The notes under the pieces were generated by a model. It worked only from the letters and a program-made list of their open reading frames with translations, did no database searches and was not told the origin of the DNA. The position numbers and the translations under genes are program-made. Positions 49,843-59,136 of a DNA stretch of 64,000 bases are shown piece after piece. Where the stretch lies: the NCBI RefSeq assembly GCF_002723835.1, contig NZ_BEWG01000115.1:62001-126000 (forward strand), given 5' to 3'. Source of the DNA: Mycobacterium sp. shizuoka-1 (lineage in GTDB: Bacteria; Actinomycetota; Actinomycetes; Mycobacteriales; Mycobacteriaceae). The stretch's first letter is position 1, and every line of letters begins with the position of its first letter.

Positions 49843-50820
49843 TCAGGGCGTGGCATGGATGGGCAACGCGCTGAACACCAGCGTGAGCCGTAGTGGGCCG
49901 ATCCGATTCCGCAGTTCGGTGAACGTCCGCGCGCGCAGTTCGTCCTGCTCGTCGACAGACATCGTGCCGGTGTAGGACACCCGCAGATCCACCTCGGTGG
50001 TCTTGCCTCGGCTGATCGCCAGCGCGTCGACCAGGGTCAGTTCGTGGTCGAGCTCGTGGGCGTGTTCTTCGGCGACGGCAGCGATCGCGGCGCGCACGGC
50101 CGCGTCGAGTTCAGGATCGGCGCGCCGTCCCGACAGTCGGCCGAACTCGAGGCGGATCTGCCGGATGGGCTCGCCCACCAGCAGCGCGCACAGGATCAGC
50201 ACGATGATGCTGTCGGCGATGTCCTTGATGTTGAAGGTCGCCGACGTGACAACGGTGCCCTCCGGCAGCACGGCGACGACCACCAGGGAGGCGCAGATGC
50301 CCCCGCTGATGAGGGCCTCCATCTTGGCCGCGGTGGCCTCGACCTTCAGCAGGGCGGATGCACCGCCCACCGAGCGATTGTTGCGTTCGTGGTTCCACTT
50401 GAGCCCGAAGCAGATCAGCACGCACACCGCGGTGTAGATGGCGGCGAGCCCGAATTCCGGCTCGGATCCCTTACGAGTGATCAGGTAGTCGATCACCTTG
50501 ATCGAGTTCGTCACCACCCCGACGATGACCACGCCCAGGATCATCAGCGAACGGAACAGTGCGTAGAGATTCTCCAGTGCCAGCCGGCCGTACGGGCTGT
50601 CGACATCGGCGGGCTTGGCCGCGGTGACCGCCAGCCGGGCCGCGATGAACGCCGCTGCCGCGTTGATGAGCGAGATGACACCGTCGAGCTGGGTGGCCGA
50701 CACCCGGGTGATGGCGTAGATGGCGAAGCCGAGCACCGCAAGGCCGACCATGGTGACCATGTAGGCGTACAGACTGCGCCGTTCGGCCCGCAGGACCGCG
50801 GCCTCCGACGTGCCCGTCAT
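49843..50820 (-). CDS. Cation diffusion facilitator-type transporter
   Basis: 325 residues with about six membrane segments: MVTMVGLAVLGFAIYAITR, LDGVISLINAAAAFIAARLA (in part), FRSLMILGVVIVGVVTN, FGLAAIYTAVCVLICFGL, LISGGICASLVVVAVLP, SIIVLILCALLVGEPI. A cytoplasmic C-terminal domain follows (EEHAHELDHELTLVDALAIS). The TM2 site usually carrying paired Asp/His reads LDGVISLIN, i.e. Asp then Asn. The family exports divalent metals; the unusual site leaves the substrate open. ATG overlaps the TIGR03089 stop. Confidence 0.8.
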   Translation of the reverse strand: MTGTSEAAVLRAERRSLYAYMVTMVGLAVLGFAIYAITRVSATQLDGVISLINAAAAFIAARLAVTAAKPADVDSPYGRLALENLYALFRSLMILGVVIVGVVTNSIKVIDYLITRKGSEPEFGLAAIYTAVCVLICFGLKWNHERNNRSVGGASALLKVEATAAKMEALISGGICASLVVVAVLPEGTVVTSATFNIKDIADSIIVLILCALLVGEPIRQIRLEFGRLSGRRADPELDAAVRAAIAAVAEEHAHELDHELTLVDALAISRGKTTEVDLRVSYTGTMSVDEQDELRARTFTELRNRIGPLRLTLVFSALPIHATP

Positions 50821-51524
50821 CGGTCGCGGGTGACTTTCTCGGTCGATCGCCGACGCTCCAGCGCCGAAGGATCGGGATTGGCCACCTGCACCAGCGACGC
50901 ACCGGCGACGAACACCGCCAGCAGGTGAGCCACCACCTCGTCGGGCGTCGACCACGGCAGTGACGACATCACCCGGTCGTCGGCGGTGATACCGGACTTC
51001 TCGGCGGAATCCCATGCCGCCGAGAGCACTTCGTCGACCGATCGGCCCTCCAGCGCGGGTCCGGGCGCGGTCTCGGTGATGAACTGATCGCCGTGCACGC
51101 GCACCGCTGTCGCGTAGTCGGTCACTCCGACCGGGAGATCCGGTACCGGCTTGCCGAACGGGTCCAGTGACAGCACGGCGACCTCACCGCCGGCCGCCGC
51201 CTCGTCGGCCTCGTCGAGCCGCTCGGCGGTGCACAGCGCGAGATCGGCGGCCCCGGAGAGTACGACCTCGGCGCCGATCCACCACACGCCGAGCAGGACG
51301 GCCGCCGTCTGCCAGTGTGCGGGCAACAGCACTGCCACCCGGCTGCCCGGTCCGGCGCCGAGTTCGTCGCGGAGCAGGTTGGCGGTCTTGGCCGCCCAGT
51401 TGGCCAGCGTCACCGTCGAGCACTCGATGCGCTCCCCGGTCGCGTCGTCGTAGAAGGTGATCCGCGGACCCATCGGGTCGGACTTGAGCAGTGGATCGAG
51501 CACTGCTGCAGTCAGATTGGTCAT
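50817..51524 (-). CDS. TIGR03089 family protein (AMP-binding-enzyme-like)
   Basis: 235 residues from ATG 51524. It resembles the N-terminal part of adenylate-forming enzymes (NWAAKTANLLRDELGAGPGS, then VAVLLPAHWQTAAVLLGVWWIGAEVV in part) but is too short to contain the adenylation catalytic loops, and is known only as TIGR03089 in actinobacteria. M. tuberculosis Rv3268 is the counterpart, from memory. It overlaps the cpsA stop and the transporter start by 4 bp each, so the three are translated together. Function unknown. Confidence 0.85.
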   Translation of the reverse strand: MTNLTAAVLDPLLKSDPMGPRITFYDDATGERIECSTVTLANWAAKTANLLRDELGAGPGSRVAVLLPAHWQTAAVLLGVWWIGAEVVLSGAADLALCTAERLDEADEAAAGGEVAVLSLDPFGKPVPDLPVGVTDYATAVRVHGDQFITETAPGPALEGRSVDEVLSAAWDSAEKSGITADDRVMSSLPWSTPDEVVAHLLAVFVAGASLVQVANPDPSALERRRSTEKVTRDR

Positions 51525-53020
51525 CAGTTGACGCACTTGGGGTCGTCCGACCCCGCGGTGATGATGGGCGACGGCGGAGGAGCCGTGCCGTCACCGGCCT
51601 GGCCGGCCGCCTGGCTGACCGTCGCCGAGGTCGGCAGCGAGCCCTCCAGACCGGAACCGGGGCCGGTGTAGTCGCTGGACAACACCACCCGCACGGTTCC
51701 CGCCGGAATGGCTCCGTCGGCCACCACGGGCAGTCCGCCGAGCTCCTTGGCGACCGCCTGGGCGCCGAGATCGTCTTCCTTGGCCGCCTGTACCTGGCTG
51801 CGGGCCACGTGGTCCTTGTCGTTGTTACCGACATCACCGGAACCGAAGCCCTTGGCGCTCAACACCTCCGAGACTGCGCCGGCCAGACCGTTGATGTCGG
51901 TGTCGTTGATCACGTCGGCCTTCGTCTGGTCCGGGGAGTAGGCGATCTTCTCCGTCTTGCCCTCCGCCTGGTCGTGCAGCAGGCTGGCCACCCACTCCTG
52001 CACCTGAACGGGATCGACCCGGACCACCGACTGCATGCCGTCGTCGCTCCAGCCGGCCTCGTCGAGAACCGGGATGGTCGCGAACGCCACATTGCCGCCC
52101 GCGAGGTGCTCGAGCTGCTTGATGAAATCCATGATGTCCCAGCCCGAGGACAGCACCACCGAGCGCTGGATCGCGTCCTGGAGCCGGTTCAGGGTCGACG
52201 GGCTGGTCAAGGTCTTACCGGAAATCACCTGGTGGGCAAGCGATGCCATGACCACCTGCTGACGGACCACCCGGTCGAGATCGCCACGGGGCAGGTCGTG
52301 ACGCTGCCGGACGAAGCTCAAGGCCTGCGGCCCGTTGAGCTTCTGCCAGCCGGCCGGGAAGTCGGCACCGGAAAGAGGTTCGTAGACAGCATCTTTCAAA
52401 CACACGTCGACTCCGCCGAGTGCGTCGGTGATCAGCGAGAATCCCAGCAGACCGATCTCGGCGTAGTGGTCGACCGTGACACCGGTGAGATCGGCCACGG
52501 TGGTGATCAGCGCCTCACGACCGGCCTCGACGGCCTTGGGCTCGGCCTCGGCAGGGTCGACACCCTGCTGCTCGACGAGCTCCTTCATCTTCTCCAGCTT
52601 CACCTGGCCGTAGACCCCGTTGATCTTGGTCTTGCCCAGGCCGGGGGCTTTGACATAGGAGTCGCGGGGGATCGAGATCGCGGTGGCGGACTTCCCGTTG
52701 TTCGGGATGCGCACCAGGATGATCGTGTCGGTGTTCGTCGACACGTCGTCGCCCGCGTGCAGGGCCGCGAGCTCCTCTTCCGACAACGGATTGCCGTGCG
52801 CGTCGGTGCGGCTGTCCATGCCCACCAGCAGGATGTCGATCGCGCCATCCTGACCGCCGCCGCCGAGCGCCGCGGTGCTCATGTGGAAGATGCCGTTCTC
52901 GAAGGACCGGATCTTGCCCCACGCCACACCGGTGCCGACCATCACCATCACGGCGATCAGCGCGAGCACCGTACGGGTCACCCGCTGGGCGCCCGTCAGT
53001 GCTTCGGAGTCAGCAGGCAT
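51524..53020 (-). CDS. LytR-CpsA-Psr (LCP) cell-wall ligase, CpsA-like
   Basis: 498 residues. A short cytoplasmic end, one membrane helix (VLALIAVMVMVGTGVAWG), then the extracytoplasmic LCP domain: ILLVGMDSRTD, SIPRDSYVKAPGLGKTKING (with the conserved Arg/Asp), FSLITDALGGVDVCL, LSFVRQRHDLPRGDLDRVVRQQ (in part). The C-terminal LytR_C domain ends in a Pro/Gly-rich tail with DPKCVN. LCP enzymes attach arabinogalactan to peptidoglycan. It is the Rv3267-type protein. It is divergent from rmlD, whose product feeds the same wall linkage. Confidence 0.93.
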   Translation of the reverse strand: MPADSEALTGAQRVTRTVLALIAVMVMVGTGVAWGKIRSFENGIFHMSTAALGGGGQDGAIDILLVGMDSRTDAHGNPLSEEELAALHAGDDVSTNTDTIILVRIPNNGKSATAISIPRDSYVKAPGLGKTKINGVYGQVKLEKMKELVEQQGVDPAEAEPKAVEAGREALITTVADLTGVTVDHYAEIGLLGFSLITDALGGVDVCLKDAVYEPLSGADFPAGWQKLNGPQALSFVRQRHDLPRGDLDRVVRQQVVMASLAHQVISGKTLTSPSTLNRLQDAIQRSVVLSSGWDIMDFIKQLEHLAGGNVAFATIPVLDEAGWSDDGMQSVVRVDPVQVQEWVASLLHDQAEGKTEKIAYSPDQTKADVINDTDINGLAGAVSEVLSAKGFGSGDVGNNDKDHVARSQVQAAKEDDLGAQAVAKELGGLPVVADGAIPAGTVRVVLSSDYTGPGSGLEGSLPTSATVSQAAGQAGDGTAPPPSPIITAGSDDPKCVN

Positions 53021-53087
53021 CAGCCCAGGCTACTGGGGAGATGGGCGCAAGCCGGGTAGCCGAAACCGGCGTGCCAGACTCGTCTGT

Positions 53088-53966
53088 GTGGCAGCGCGCA
53101 TCGTGATCACCGGCGCCGGTGGCCAGGTCGGGCGGTTTCTCGCAGGTGAGGCGGCCCGCCGAGGCCACGAGGTCAGCGCGCTGACCCACCGGCAGTGGGA
53201 CATCGCCGACCCGGCCGCCGCGCAGCGATTCATCACCGAAGGTGACCTGGTCGTCAACTGTGCGGCGATCACCGACGTCGACGCCGCGGAGGCCGACCCC
53301 GACACCGCCTATGCCGTGAACACCGGCGGAGCCGAGAACATCGCGCACGCCTGCGCCCGAGTCGGCGCGCAGCTGGTGCACATCTCCACCGACTACGTGT
53401 TCTCCGGCGAGCAGCGGCACCCCTATGAGGTCGGCGACGAGACCGCGCCGTGCAACGTCTACGGACGCACCAAGCTGGCCGGCGAACTGGCCGTCCTGGC
53501 CGCCATGCCCGACGCGCACGTCGTGCGCACCTCCTGGGTGTACACCGGTGGCGCCGGCACCGACGTGGTCGCGGGCCTGCGCCGGCTGGCCGCCACCGAG
53601 GCGACCGTGGACGCGGTCGACGACCAGATCGGGTCGCCCACCTACGTCAAAGACCTGGTGGACGCGCTTCTCCAGATCGGTCTCGGCAGCATGCGCGAGC
53701 CGGTCCTGCACGTCGCCGACGAAGGTGCGTGCACCCGGTACGAGCAGGCCAGGGCCGTGTTCGAAGAGCTGGGTGCCGACCCGGACCGGGTCCGGCCGGT
53801 CAGCTCCGCACAGTCCGCCCGTCGGGCACCGCGCCCGGCCTATTCGGCCCTGTCGATGGCGATGTCGGTGCGCGCCGGGGTCAGCCCGCCCCGGCCGTGG
53901 CGCGCGGCGCTGGCCGAGGCGCTTGCTCAACCCGTCGACGACGGACAGTTACCCTCTACGCCGTGA
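53088..53966 (+). CDS. rmlD: dTDP-4-dehydrorhamnose reductase RmlD
   Basis: 292 residues from GTG 53088 (AARIVITGAGGQVGRFL). The GxxGxxG nucleotide motif, ISTDYVFSGEQRHPYEV, and the catalytic YGRTKLAGE (YxxxK) identify RmlD. It makes dTDP-L-rhamnose for the linker that joins arabinogalactan to peptidoglycan. It overlaps wbbL (GTGA), whose product uses the rhamnose donor. Order rmlD-wbbL-GDP-mannose pyrophosphorylase is conserved in mycobacteria. Confidence 0.95.
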   Translation: MAARIVITGAGGQVGRFLAGEAARRGHEVSALTHRQWDIADPAAAQRFITEGDLVVNCAAITDVDAAEADPDTAYAVNTGGAENIAHACARVGAQLVHISTDYVFSGEQRHPYEVGDETAPCNVYGRTKLAGELAVLAAMPDAHVVRTSWVYTGGAGTDVVAGLRRLAATEATVDAVDDQIGSPTYVKDLVDALLQIGLGSMREPVLHVADEGACTRYEQARAVFEELGADPDRVRPVSSAQSARRAPRPAYSALSMAMSVRAGVSPPRPWRAALAEALAQPVDDGQLPSTP

Positions 53967-54838
53967 CGTCGAGCCGCCCCCTGACCGTGGTCACGGTGAC
54001 GTACTCGCCGGGCTCCCATCTCGATCGCTTCCTGTCGTCGCTGACCGTGGCCACCGACCGCCCGGTGACGGTCGTGCTGGCCGACAACGGGTCCACCGAC
54101 GGCGCCCCGGAAGAAGCGGTCGAGCGCTACCCCGGGACCACGCTGCTGCGCACCGGTGCCAACCTCGGCTACGGCAGCGCCGCCAACCGCGGGGTGGCCA
54201 GCGCCCCGGCCGACGACGAGTTCGTGATCGTGGCCAACCCCGACGTGGTCTGGGGCCCCAACAGCATCGACGAGCTCCTCGAGGCTGCCGAGCGCTGGCC
54301 GCGCGCCGCGACACTGGGACCCCTGGTCCGCGATCCCGACGGAGCCGTCTACCCGTCGGCCCGGCACCTGCCCAGCCTGGTGCGCGGCGGGATGCACGCC
54401 GTCGTCGGGTTCGTCTGGAAAACCAACCCGTGGACCCGGGCCTACCGGCAGGAATACCTCGAGCCCACCGAACGGCCGGTGGGGTGGCTGTCGGGCTCCT
54501 GTCTGCTGATCCGACGCGCGGCGTTCGACCAGGTGGGCGGCTTCGACGAGCGCTACTTCATGTATATGGAAGACGTCGACCTCGGCGACCGGCTGGGCCG
54601 GGCCGGCTGGCTCAACGTGTACGTGCCGTCGGCGGAAATCCTGCACGACAAAGGCCACTCGACGGGCCGTGACCCGGCCACCAATCTCCGGGCTCATCAC
54701 CAGAGCACTTACATTTATCTGGCCGACCGCCATTTCGGCTGGTGGCGCGCGCCGCTGCGGTGGACGATGAAGGGCGCGCTGAAGGTTCGGTCGCGCGCGG
54801 CGGTACGCAAGTCCCGCCGTGAGCTGGCGCAAAGGTAG
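53963..54838 (+). CDS. wbbL: GT2 rhamnosyltransferase WbbL
   Basis: 291 residues from GTG 53963. A GT2 fold: VTVTYSPGSHL, VVLADNGSTDGAPEEAV, FVIVANPDVVWG (donor metal region), GGFDERYFMYMEDVDLGDRLG (acceptor/base region, in part). WbbL adds rhamnose to decaprenyl-PP-GlcNAc in arabinogalactan linker synthesis and is essential in M. smegmatis. It is a membrane-associated cytoplasmic enzyme. Start overlaps rmlD. Confidence 0.93.
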   Translation: MTSSRPLTVVTVTYSPGSHLDRFLSSLTVATDRPVTVVLADNGSTDGAPEEAVERYPGTTLLRTGANLGYGSAANRGVASAPADDEFVIVANPDVVWGPNSIDELLEAAERWPRAATLGPLVRDPDGAVYPSARHLPSLVRGGMHAVVGFVWKTNPWTRAYRQEYLEPTERPVGWLSGSCLLIRRAAFDQVGGFDERYFMYMEDVDLGDRLGRAGWLNVYVPSAEILHDKGHSTGRDPATNLRAHHQSTYIYLADRHFGWWRAPLRWTMKGALKVRSRAAVRKSRRELAQR

Positions 54839-54847
54839 GGGGCCTTG

Positions 54848-55933
54848 GTGAGTGACGTTGATCCGTCGAAAGTCGACGCGGTGGTGCTCGTCGGTGGGAA
54901 GGGCACCCGGCTCCGGCCGCTGACCCTGTCGGCCGCCAAGCCGATGCTGCCCACCGCCGGCCTGCCGTTTCTGACCCACCTGTTGTCCCGGATCGCCGAG
55001 GCCGGGATCGAGCACGTCATCCTGGGCACCTCGTACAAGGCGGCGACCTTCGAATCCGAGTTCGGCGACGGCTCCAAGCTCGGACTGCAGATCGAATACG
55101 TCACCGAGGAACACCCGCTGGGCACGGGCGGCGGCATCGCCAACGTCGTCCCGAAACTGCGCAACGACACCGTGATGGTGTTCAACGGGGACGTGCTCTC
55201 CGGGATGGACCTGCGGCAGATGCTGTCGAGCCACTACGCGTCGCAGGCCGATCTGACCCTGCACCTGGTGCGGGTCAGCGACCCGCGGGCGTTCGGATGT
55301 GTGCCCACCGACGCCGACGGCGTGGTGCAGGCCTTCCTGGAGAAGACCGAGGATCCGCCGTCCGACCAGATCAACGCCGGCACCTACATCTTCAAGCGCG
55401 AAATCCTCGACCGGATCCCGCGCGGGCGGGAGGTGTCGGTGGAGCGCGAGATCTTCCCTGCGCTGCTGTCCGACGGCGTCAAGGTGTGCGGCTATGTCGA
55501 CTCCAGTTACTGGCGAGACATGGGTACACCGGAAGACTTCGTCCGCGGCTCGGCCGACCTGGTGCGCGGACTGGCGCCCTCGCCGGCGCTGGGCGGGCGC
55601 CGCGGGGAGAGCCTGGTGCACGACGGGGCGTCGGTGTCGCCGGGAGCGGTCCTGGTCGGCGGGACCGTGGTCGGCCGCGGCGCGGAGATCGGGCCGGGAG
55701 TCCGCCTGGACGGCGCGGTCGTCTTCGACGGCGCGCATATCGAGGCGGGCTCGGTGGTGGAACGTTCGATCGTCGGCGCCGGCGCCCGGATCGGACCGCG
55801 GGCGTTGATCCGTGACGGCATCATCGGCGACGGCGCCAACATCGGGGCACGTTGCGAACTGCTGCGCGGGGCGCGCGTGTGGCCCGGAGTCGTGATCCCG
55901 GACTGCGGAATCCGCTACTCGTCGGACATCTAG
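54848..55933 (+). CDS. Mannose-1-phosphate guanylyltransferase (GDP-mannose pyrophosphorylase)
   Basis: 361 residues from GTG 54848. The nucleotidyltransferase signature VVLVGGKGTRLRPLTLSAAKPMLP (in part) begins near residue 10; EEHPLGTGGGIANV and FNGDVLSGMDLRQ follow; the C-terminus is a left-handed beta-helix of hexapeptide repeats (GAVLVGGTVVGRGAEIGPGV in part). It makes GDP-mannose from GTP and mannose-1-P. It is the Rv3264c-type enzyme; published symbols vary (manB, manC, mpg1), so none is assigned. It overlaps the convergent Nudix gene by 4 bp. Confidence 0.9.
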   Translation: MSDVDPSKVDAVVLVGGKGTRLRPLTLSAAKPMLPTAGLPFLTHLLSRIAEAGIEHVILGTSYKAATFESEFGDGSKLGLQIEYVTEEHPLGTGGGIANVVPKLRNDTVMVFNGDVLSGMDLRQMLSSHYASQADLTLHLVRVSDPRAFGCVPTDADGVVQAFLEKTEDPPSDQINAGTYIFKREILDRIPRGREVSVEREIFPALLSDGVKVCGYVDSSYWRDMGTPEDFVRGSADLVRGLAPSPALGGRRGESLVHDGASVSPGAVLVGGTVVGRGAEIGPGVRLDGAVVFDGAHIEAGSVVERSIVGAGARIGPRALIRDGIIGDGANIGARCELLRGARVWPGVVIPDCGIRYSSDI

Positions 55934-56469
55934 TTTCGCGAGCGGCCGACGGCGACCAGGTGCGCCACCGCTGCGTCGATCCCGGCGGGCAGCGCATCGA
56001 CCGGCCACCACCGCAGATCCAGGGATTCGTCACTGATCGCGATCACAGCGTCGGCCGGTGCCCTGGCGATGAACTGCAGATCCAGGTGACGGGTCGGCAC
56101 CCCCAGCGAGCAGGTCAGCGCATGCACGTGAATGGCGCCCAGTGCGGCGTCGAGGCGCAGGCCCGCGATGCCCGATTCCTCGGTGGCCTCGCGCAGGGCG
56201 GCGGCCATGATGTCGGTATCGGAGTCCTCGCAGTGCCCACCGAGCTGCACCCACCGCCCGAGCCGCGGATGCAGGGTCAGCAGAACGTCGTCGCCGGAGT
56301 CGGACACCACCAGGGCGGAGGCGGTGATATGGCCGGGGACGCAGGCGCGCCGGCAGGCGTCGTCGCGCGCGTAGAGGAACGCCAGGACGGCCTCGCGTAG
56401 CGAATCCTGGCCGGAGTCGGGCGCGTCCCAGTTGCTCAGCAGGGCGATCGCCGAGTCCCGCACGGTCAT
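55930..56469 (-). CDS. Nudix hydrolase
   Basis: 179 residues. The Nudix box is GGHCEDSDTDIMAAALREAT followed by EESGI; REATEESGI supplies the catalytic REUxEExGU part, while the acidic residue six after Gly is shifted by one extra residue compared with the textbook box. The family hydrolyses nucleoside diphosphate-linked compounds; the substrate is unknown. The start lies 4 bp inside the fbiB stop region, so the gene probably ends the fbiA-fbiB transcript. Confidence 0.88.
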   Translation of the reverse strand: MTVRDSAIALLSNWDAPDSGQDSLREAVLAFLYARDDACRRACVPGHITASALVVSDSGDDVLLTLHPRLGRWVQLGGHCEDSDTDIMAAALREATEESGIAGLRLDAALGAIHVHALTCSLGVPTRHLDLQFIARAPADAVIAISDESLDLRWWPVDALPAGIDAAVAHLVAVGRSRN

Positions 56470-57839
56470 CGGCGCACCAGCAGATCGCCGACCGGCGCCG
56501 GATCGCGGGGCTCGGGTGGGTCGAGCGGGTAGCCGATCGCGATGGCGCCCAGCGGCTCCCAGTCAGGCGGCAGGTCGAGAATGTCGCGGACGAGTCCGGC
56601 GGCGAAGATGGTCGAGCCGATCCAGCAGCTGCCCACGCCGCGGACGGCCAGCCCGACCAGCAGAGCCTGCACCGCCGCGCCTACCGCGACGGTGAACATG
56701 GTGTGCTCGGCCACCGTTCGGGCCTGGTCCGGATAGCTGTGCGCCCCTTCGGGAACCAGGAACGGAATCACGACCTCTGGTGCGTCGTACAGGATCTGCC
56801 CCCGGCGCACGCGCCGCTCGACGGCGTCGGCCGGCCTGCCGTCGGCGGTGAGATCGGCGCGCCAGGCGTCTTTCATCGCATCCAGCAGAGCGGTGCGACG
56901 TTCGCGGTCGGCCAGCCAGACGAACCGCACCGGCCGGGTGTGGTGCGGGGCGGGCGCGGTGAGCGCCTCGGCCACCGCGGCCTCGATGAGAGCCCCGTCG
57001 ACCGGGTCGGCGGCGAACTGGCGCACCGACCGGCGCAGCAACTGGGCCTGGCGGCGGCCGAGTTCGATCGATTCGGCAGTGCCCAGCCAGAACAGGTCGT
57101 CCTCTCCGCTGCGCAACAGGCGGGCCGCGCTGGAGCCGTCGTCGTCGAGGTGCAGGCCGCGCACCACCGCGACCGGGACCGCGGTGAGTTTTCCTTTGAC
57201 AAGGTCGGCGGCGGCGGCGATTTCGTCGGCCACCGCCACCTCGGTGACCACCAGCTCGTTGCCGTGCTGGTCGACGGCGCCGGCGTAGCCGTAGAGCACC
57301 GGCAGCCCGGACGAGCCGATCGCGGCATCGGTCTGACCGTTGCGCCAGGCCCGTCCCATCGTGTCGGTGACGAGCACCGCGACAGTCACACCCAACCGCT
57401 CGCGCAGCGCCGTCCGCAGAGCGGCCGCGCTGCGGTCGGGATCGACAGGCAGCAGGGCCAATTCGGTCGATCCGACATTGGAGCCATCGACACCGGCGGC
57501 TGCCTGGACGATGCCGTTGCGGTTCTCGGTGATCAGCGTCCGACCCTTGCGGGCCAGGACGCGTACCGCCTCGGCGTCGATCAGACTGCGGCGCAGGGTG
57601 TCTCGTTCCTCAGGGTCGGCTGGCGCGTCGACGATACGGCCCTCACACTTGGACATCACCTTGCTGGTGACGACGACGACGTCACCGTCGCGGAGCCAGG
57701 GCGCGGCGGTGCTCAACGCCGCGGCCAGGTCGTCGCCCGGCCGGAACTCGGGCAGGCCGGTGACGGGCAGGATCTCGACGGGTGCGGCGCTGCCGTGGTC
57801 GCCTCCGGGCGGAGGCGTCGGGCTCGAGCCGAGCGTCAC
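56466..57839 (-). CDS. fbiB: Coenzyme F420:L-glutamate ligase / FMN reductase FbiB
   Basis: 457 residues from GTG 57839. The N-terminal half is the CofE-type gamma-glutamyl ligase (EILPVTGLPEFRPGDDLAAAL at the start in part, VVVTSKVMSKCEGR, DTMGRAWRNGQTDAAIG). The C-terminal ~200 residues are a nitroreductase-like domain (RRSVRQFAADPVDGALIEAAVAE in part, GSCWIGSTIF). FbiB adds glutamates to F420-0, and its reductase domain reduces the dehydro intermediate. GTGA overlap with fbiA couples the two. Confidence 0.95.
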   Translation of the reverse strand: MTLGSSPTPPPGGDHGSAAPVEILPVTGLPEFRPGDDLAAALSTAAPWLRDGDVVVVTSKVMSKCEGRIVDAPADPEERDTLRRSLIDAEAVRVLARKGRTLITENRNGIVQAAAGVDGSNVGSTELALLPVDPDRSAAALRTALRERLGVTVAVLVTDTMGRAWRNGQTDAAIGSSGLPVLYGYAGAVDQHGNELVVTEVAVADEIAAAADLVKGKLTAVPVAVVRGLHLDDDGSSAARLLRSGEDDLFWLGTAESIELGRRQAQLLRRSVRQFAADPVDGALIEAAVAEALTAPAPHHTRPVRFVWLADRERRTALLDAMKDAWRADLTADGRPADAVERRVRRGQILYDAPEVVIPFLVPEGAHSYPDQARTVAEHTMFTVAVGAAVQALLVGLAVRGVGSCWIGSTIFAAGLVRDILDLPPDWEPLGAIAIGYPLDPPEPRDPAPVGDLLVRR

Positions 57840-58837
57840 CGTGCCACACCGGCCAATTCGAGGCCGGCCCGGACCATCTCGGCGGTGGCCGACGGGTCGG
57901 ACATCAGCAGGGGTATCGATTTCACCGTCACTCCGGGTATTTCGGCGTGGTCTGCTTCGGAGATCAACCAGTAGTCCAGGATTCCGGTCGCCGATCGCGC
58001 GCCGTAATGGCGGGCCACCGCTTGCGACGACGTCTCGACGCCGATCACCGAGAGGCATTCGTCGGCCATGCCCCGCAATGGCTTTCCGCCGATGATGGGG
58101 GAGTAGCCGATGACGGGGGCGGGGGTGGACCGCAGGGCGGCGCGGACTCCGGGGATGGCCAGAATCGCGCCGACGCTCACCACCGGGTTCGACGGGGCCA
58201 GCAGGACGACGTCGGCGTCGGTGATCGCGTCGACGACACCGGGCCCGGCAGTGGCGCTTTCAGATCCCACGAACGCAAAGCTGTGCGTGGGGACCTGGGC
58301 CCGGTAGCGCACCCACCACTCCTGGAAATGGATGGCTTTGCGGTCACCGGTCTCGGGATCGTCGATCACCACGTGGGTTTCGCACCGGTCGTCGCTGGCG
58401 GGCAGCAGCGTGGCGCCCGGCTTCCAGCGATCGCACAGCGCCTCGGTCACCTGCGACAGCGGATACCCGGCCCGCAGCATTTGACTTCTCACCAAATGCG
58501 TGGCCAAATCCCGGTCGCCCAAGCCGAACCAATCCGGCTGCACACCGTAAGCAGCCAATTCCTCTTTGGCATTCCACGTCTCGTTGCGATGGCCCCAGCC
58601 GCGCTCGGGATCGATACCGCCACCCAGGGTGTACATGCAGGTGTCGAGGTCCGGGCAGATCCGCACGCCATGCATCCACGCGTCGTCGCCGATGTTGACC
58701 ACGGCGGTCAGCGCGTGATCAAGATCGCCTGTGGCTGCGGATATCTGGCCGGCGAACTGGCCGAGCCCGAGCAGTCGTTGCACGCCGAGCAGGAAGCGGG
58801 CCCCTCCGACGCCGCCGACCAGAGCGGTGATCTTCAC
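57836..58837 (-). CDS. fbiA: 2-phospho-L-lactate / phosphoenolpyruvate transferase FbiA
   Basis: 333 residues from GTG 58837 (VKITALVGGVGGARFLLG). The start matches known FbiA proteins, so the upstream GTG at 58850 and the longer reading to 58885 are less likely. GGVGGARF binds the nucleotide-linked donor; GDDAWMHGVRICPDLDTCMY and GLGDRDLATHL are family motifs; SNPVVSVGAILAIPG is near the C-terminus. It makes (dehydro-)F420-0 from Fo. It is divergent from whiB2 across 300 bp. Confidence 0.95.
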   Translation of the reverse strand: MKITALVGGVGGARFLLGVQRLLGLGQFAGQISAATGDLDHALTAVVNIGDDAWMHGVRICPDLDTCMYTLGGGIDPERGWGHRNETWNAKEELAAYGVQPDWFGLGDRDLATHLVRSQMLRAGYPLSQVTEALCDRWKPGATLLPASDDRCETHVVIDDPETGDRKAIHFQEWWVRYRAQVPTHSFAFVGSESATAGPGVVDAITDADVVLLAPSNPVVSVGAILAIPGVRAALRSTPAPVIGYSPIIGGKPLRGMADECLSVIGVETSSQAVARHYGARSATGILDYWLISEADHAEIPGVTVKSIPLLMSDPSATAEMVRAGLELAGVAR

Positions 58838-59136
58838 ACCGACCGACACTAGGCGGTCGGGGCTTTCGGTGGTGCACGCGGTCACGATCGCGTCACTCCC
58901 GAGACACGCCGAGGCATCGACTCGCCGAATTGTCCAAGGGAAATGGTATTAATTTCGGTTCAATCGCTTGACCGCACCGGCGCGGCCGTGTCTAATCACA
59001 TCAGTGTCATTTCCCGGTCGGACCTGCCGGTTTCGGTGTCCCAGACCGTGATTCGACCAGGTGTTCGAATTGAGTTGGGCACACTTCATAGTGGGCGACA
59101 TGCAAAAGATCTACGAAACCAGGTGAGGAGGCGGAA
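58838..59136. promoter_or_regulatory. 300-bp divergent region between fbiA and whiB2
   Basis: No convincing gene is seen here. It has an A/T-richer patch around 58930-58970 (GGTATTAATTTCGG) unlike the surrounding G/C-rich DNA. A possible -10 CATAGT lies near 59087-59092, and a GTGAGGAGG ribosome site precedes the whiB2 ATG. Long, A/T-rich leaders are usual for whiB2. I see no clean palindrome. Confidence 0.35.
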
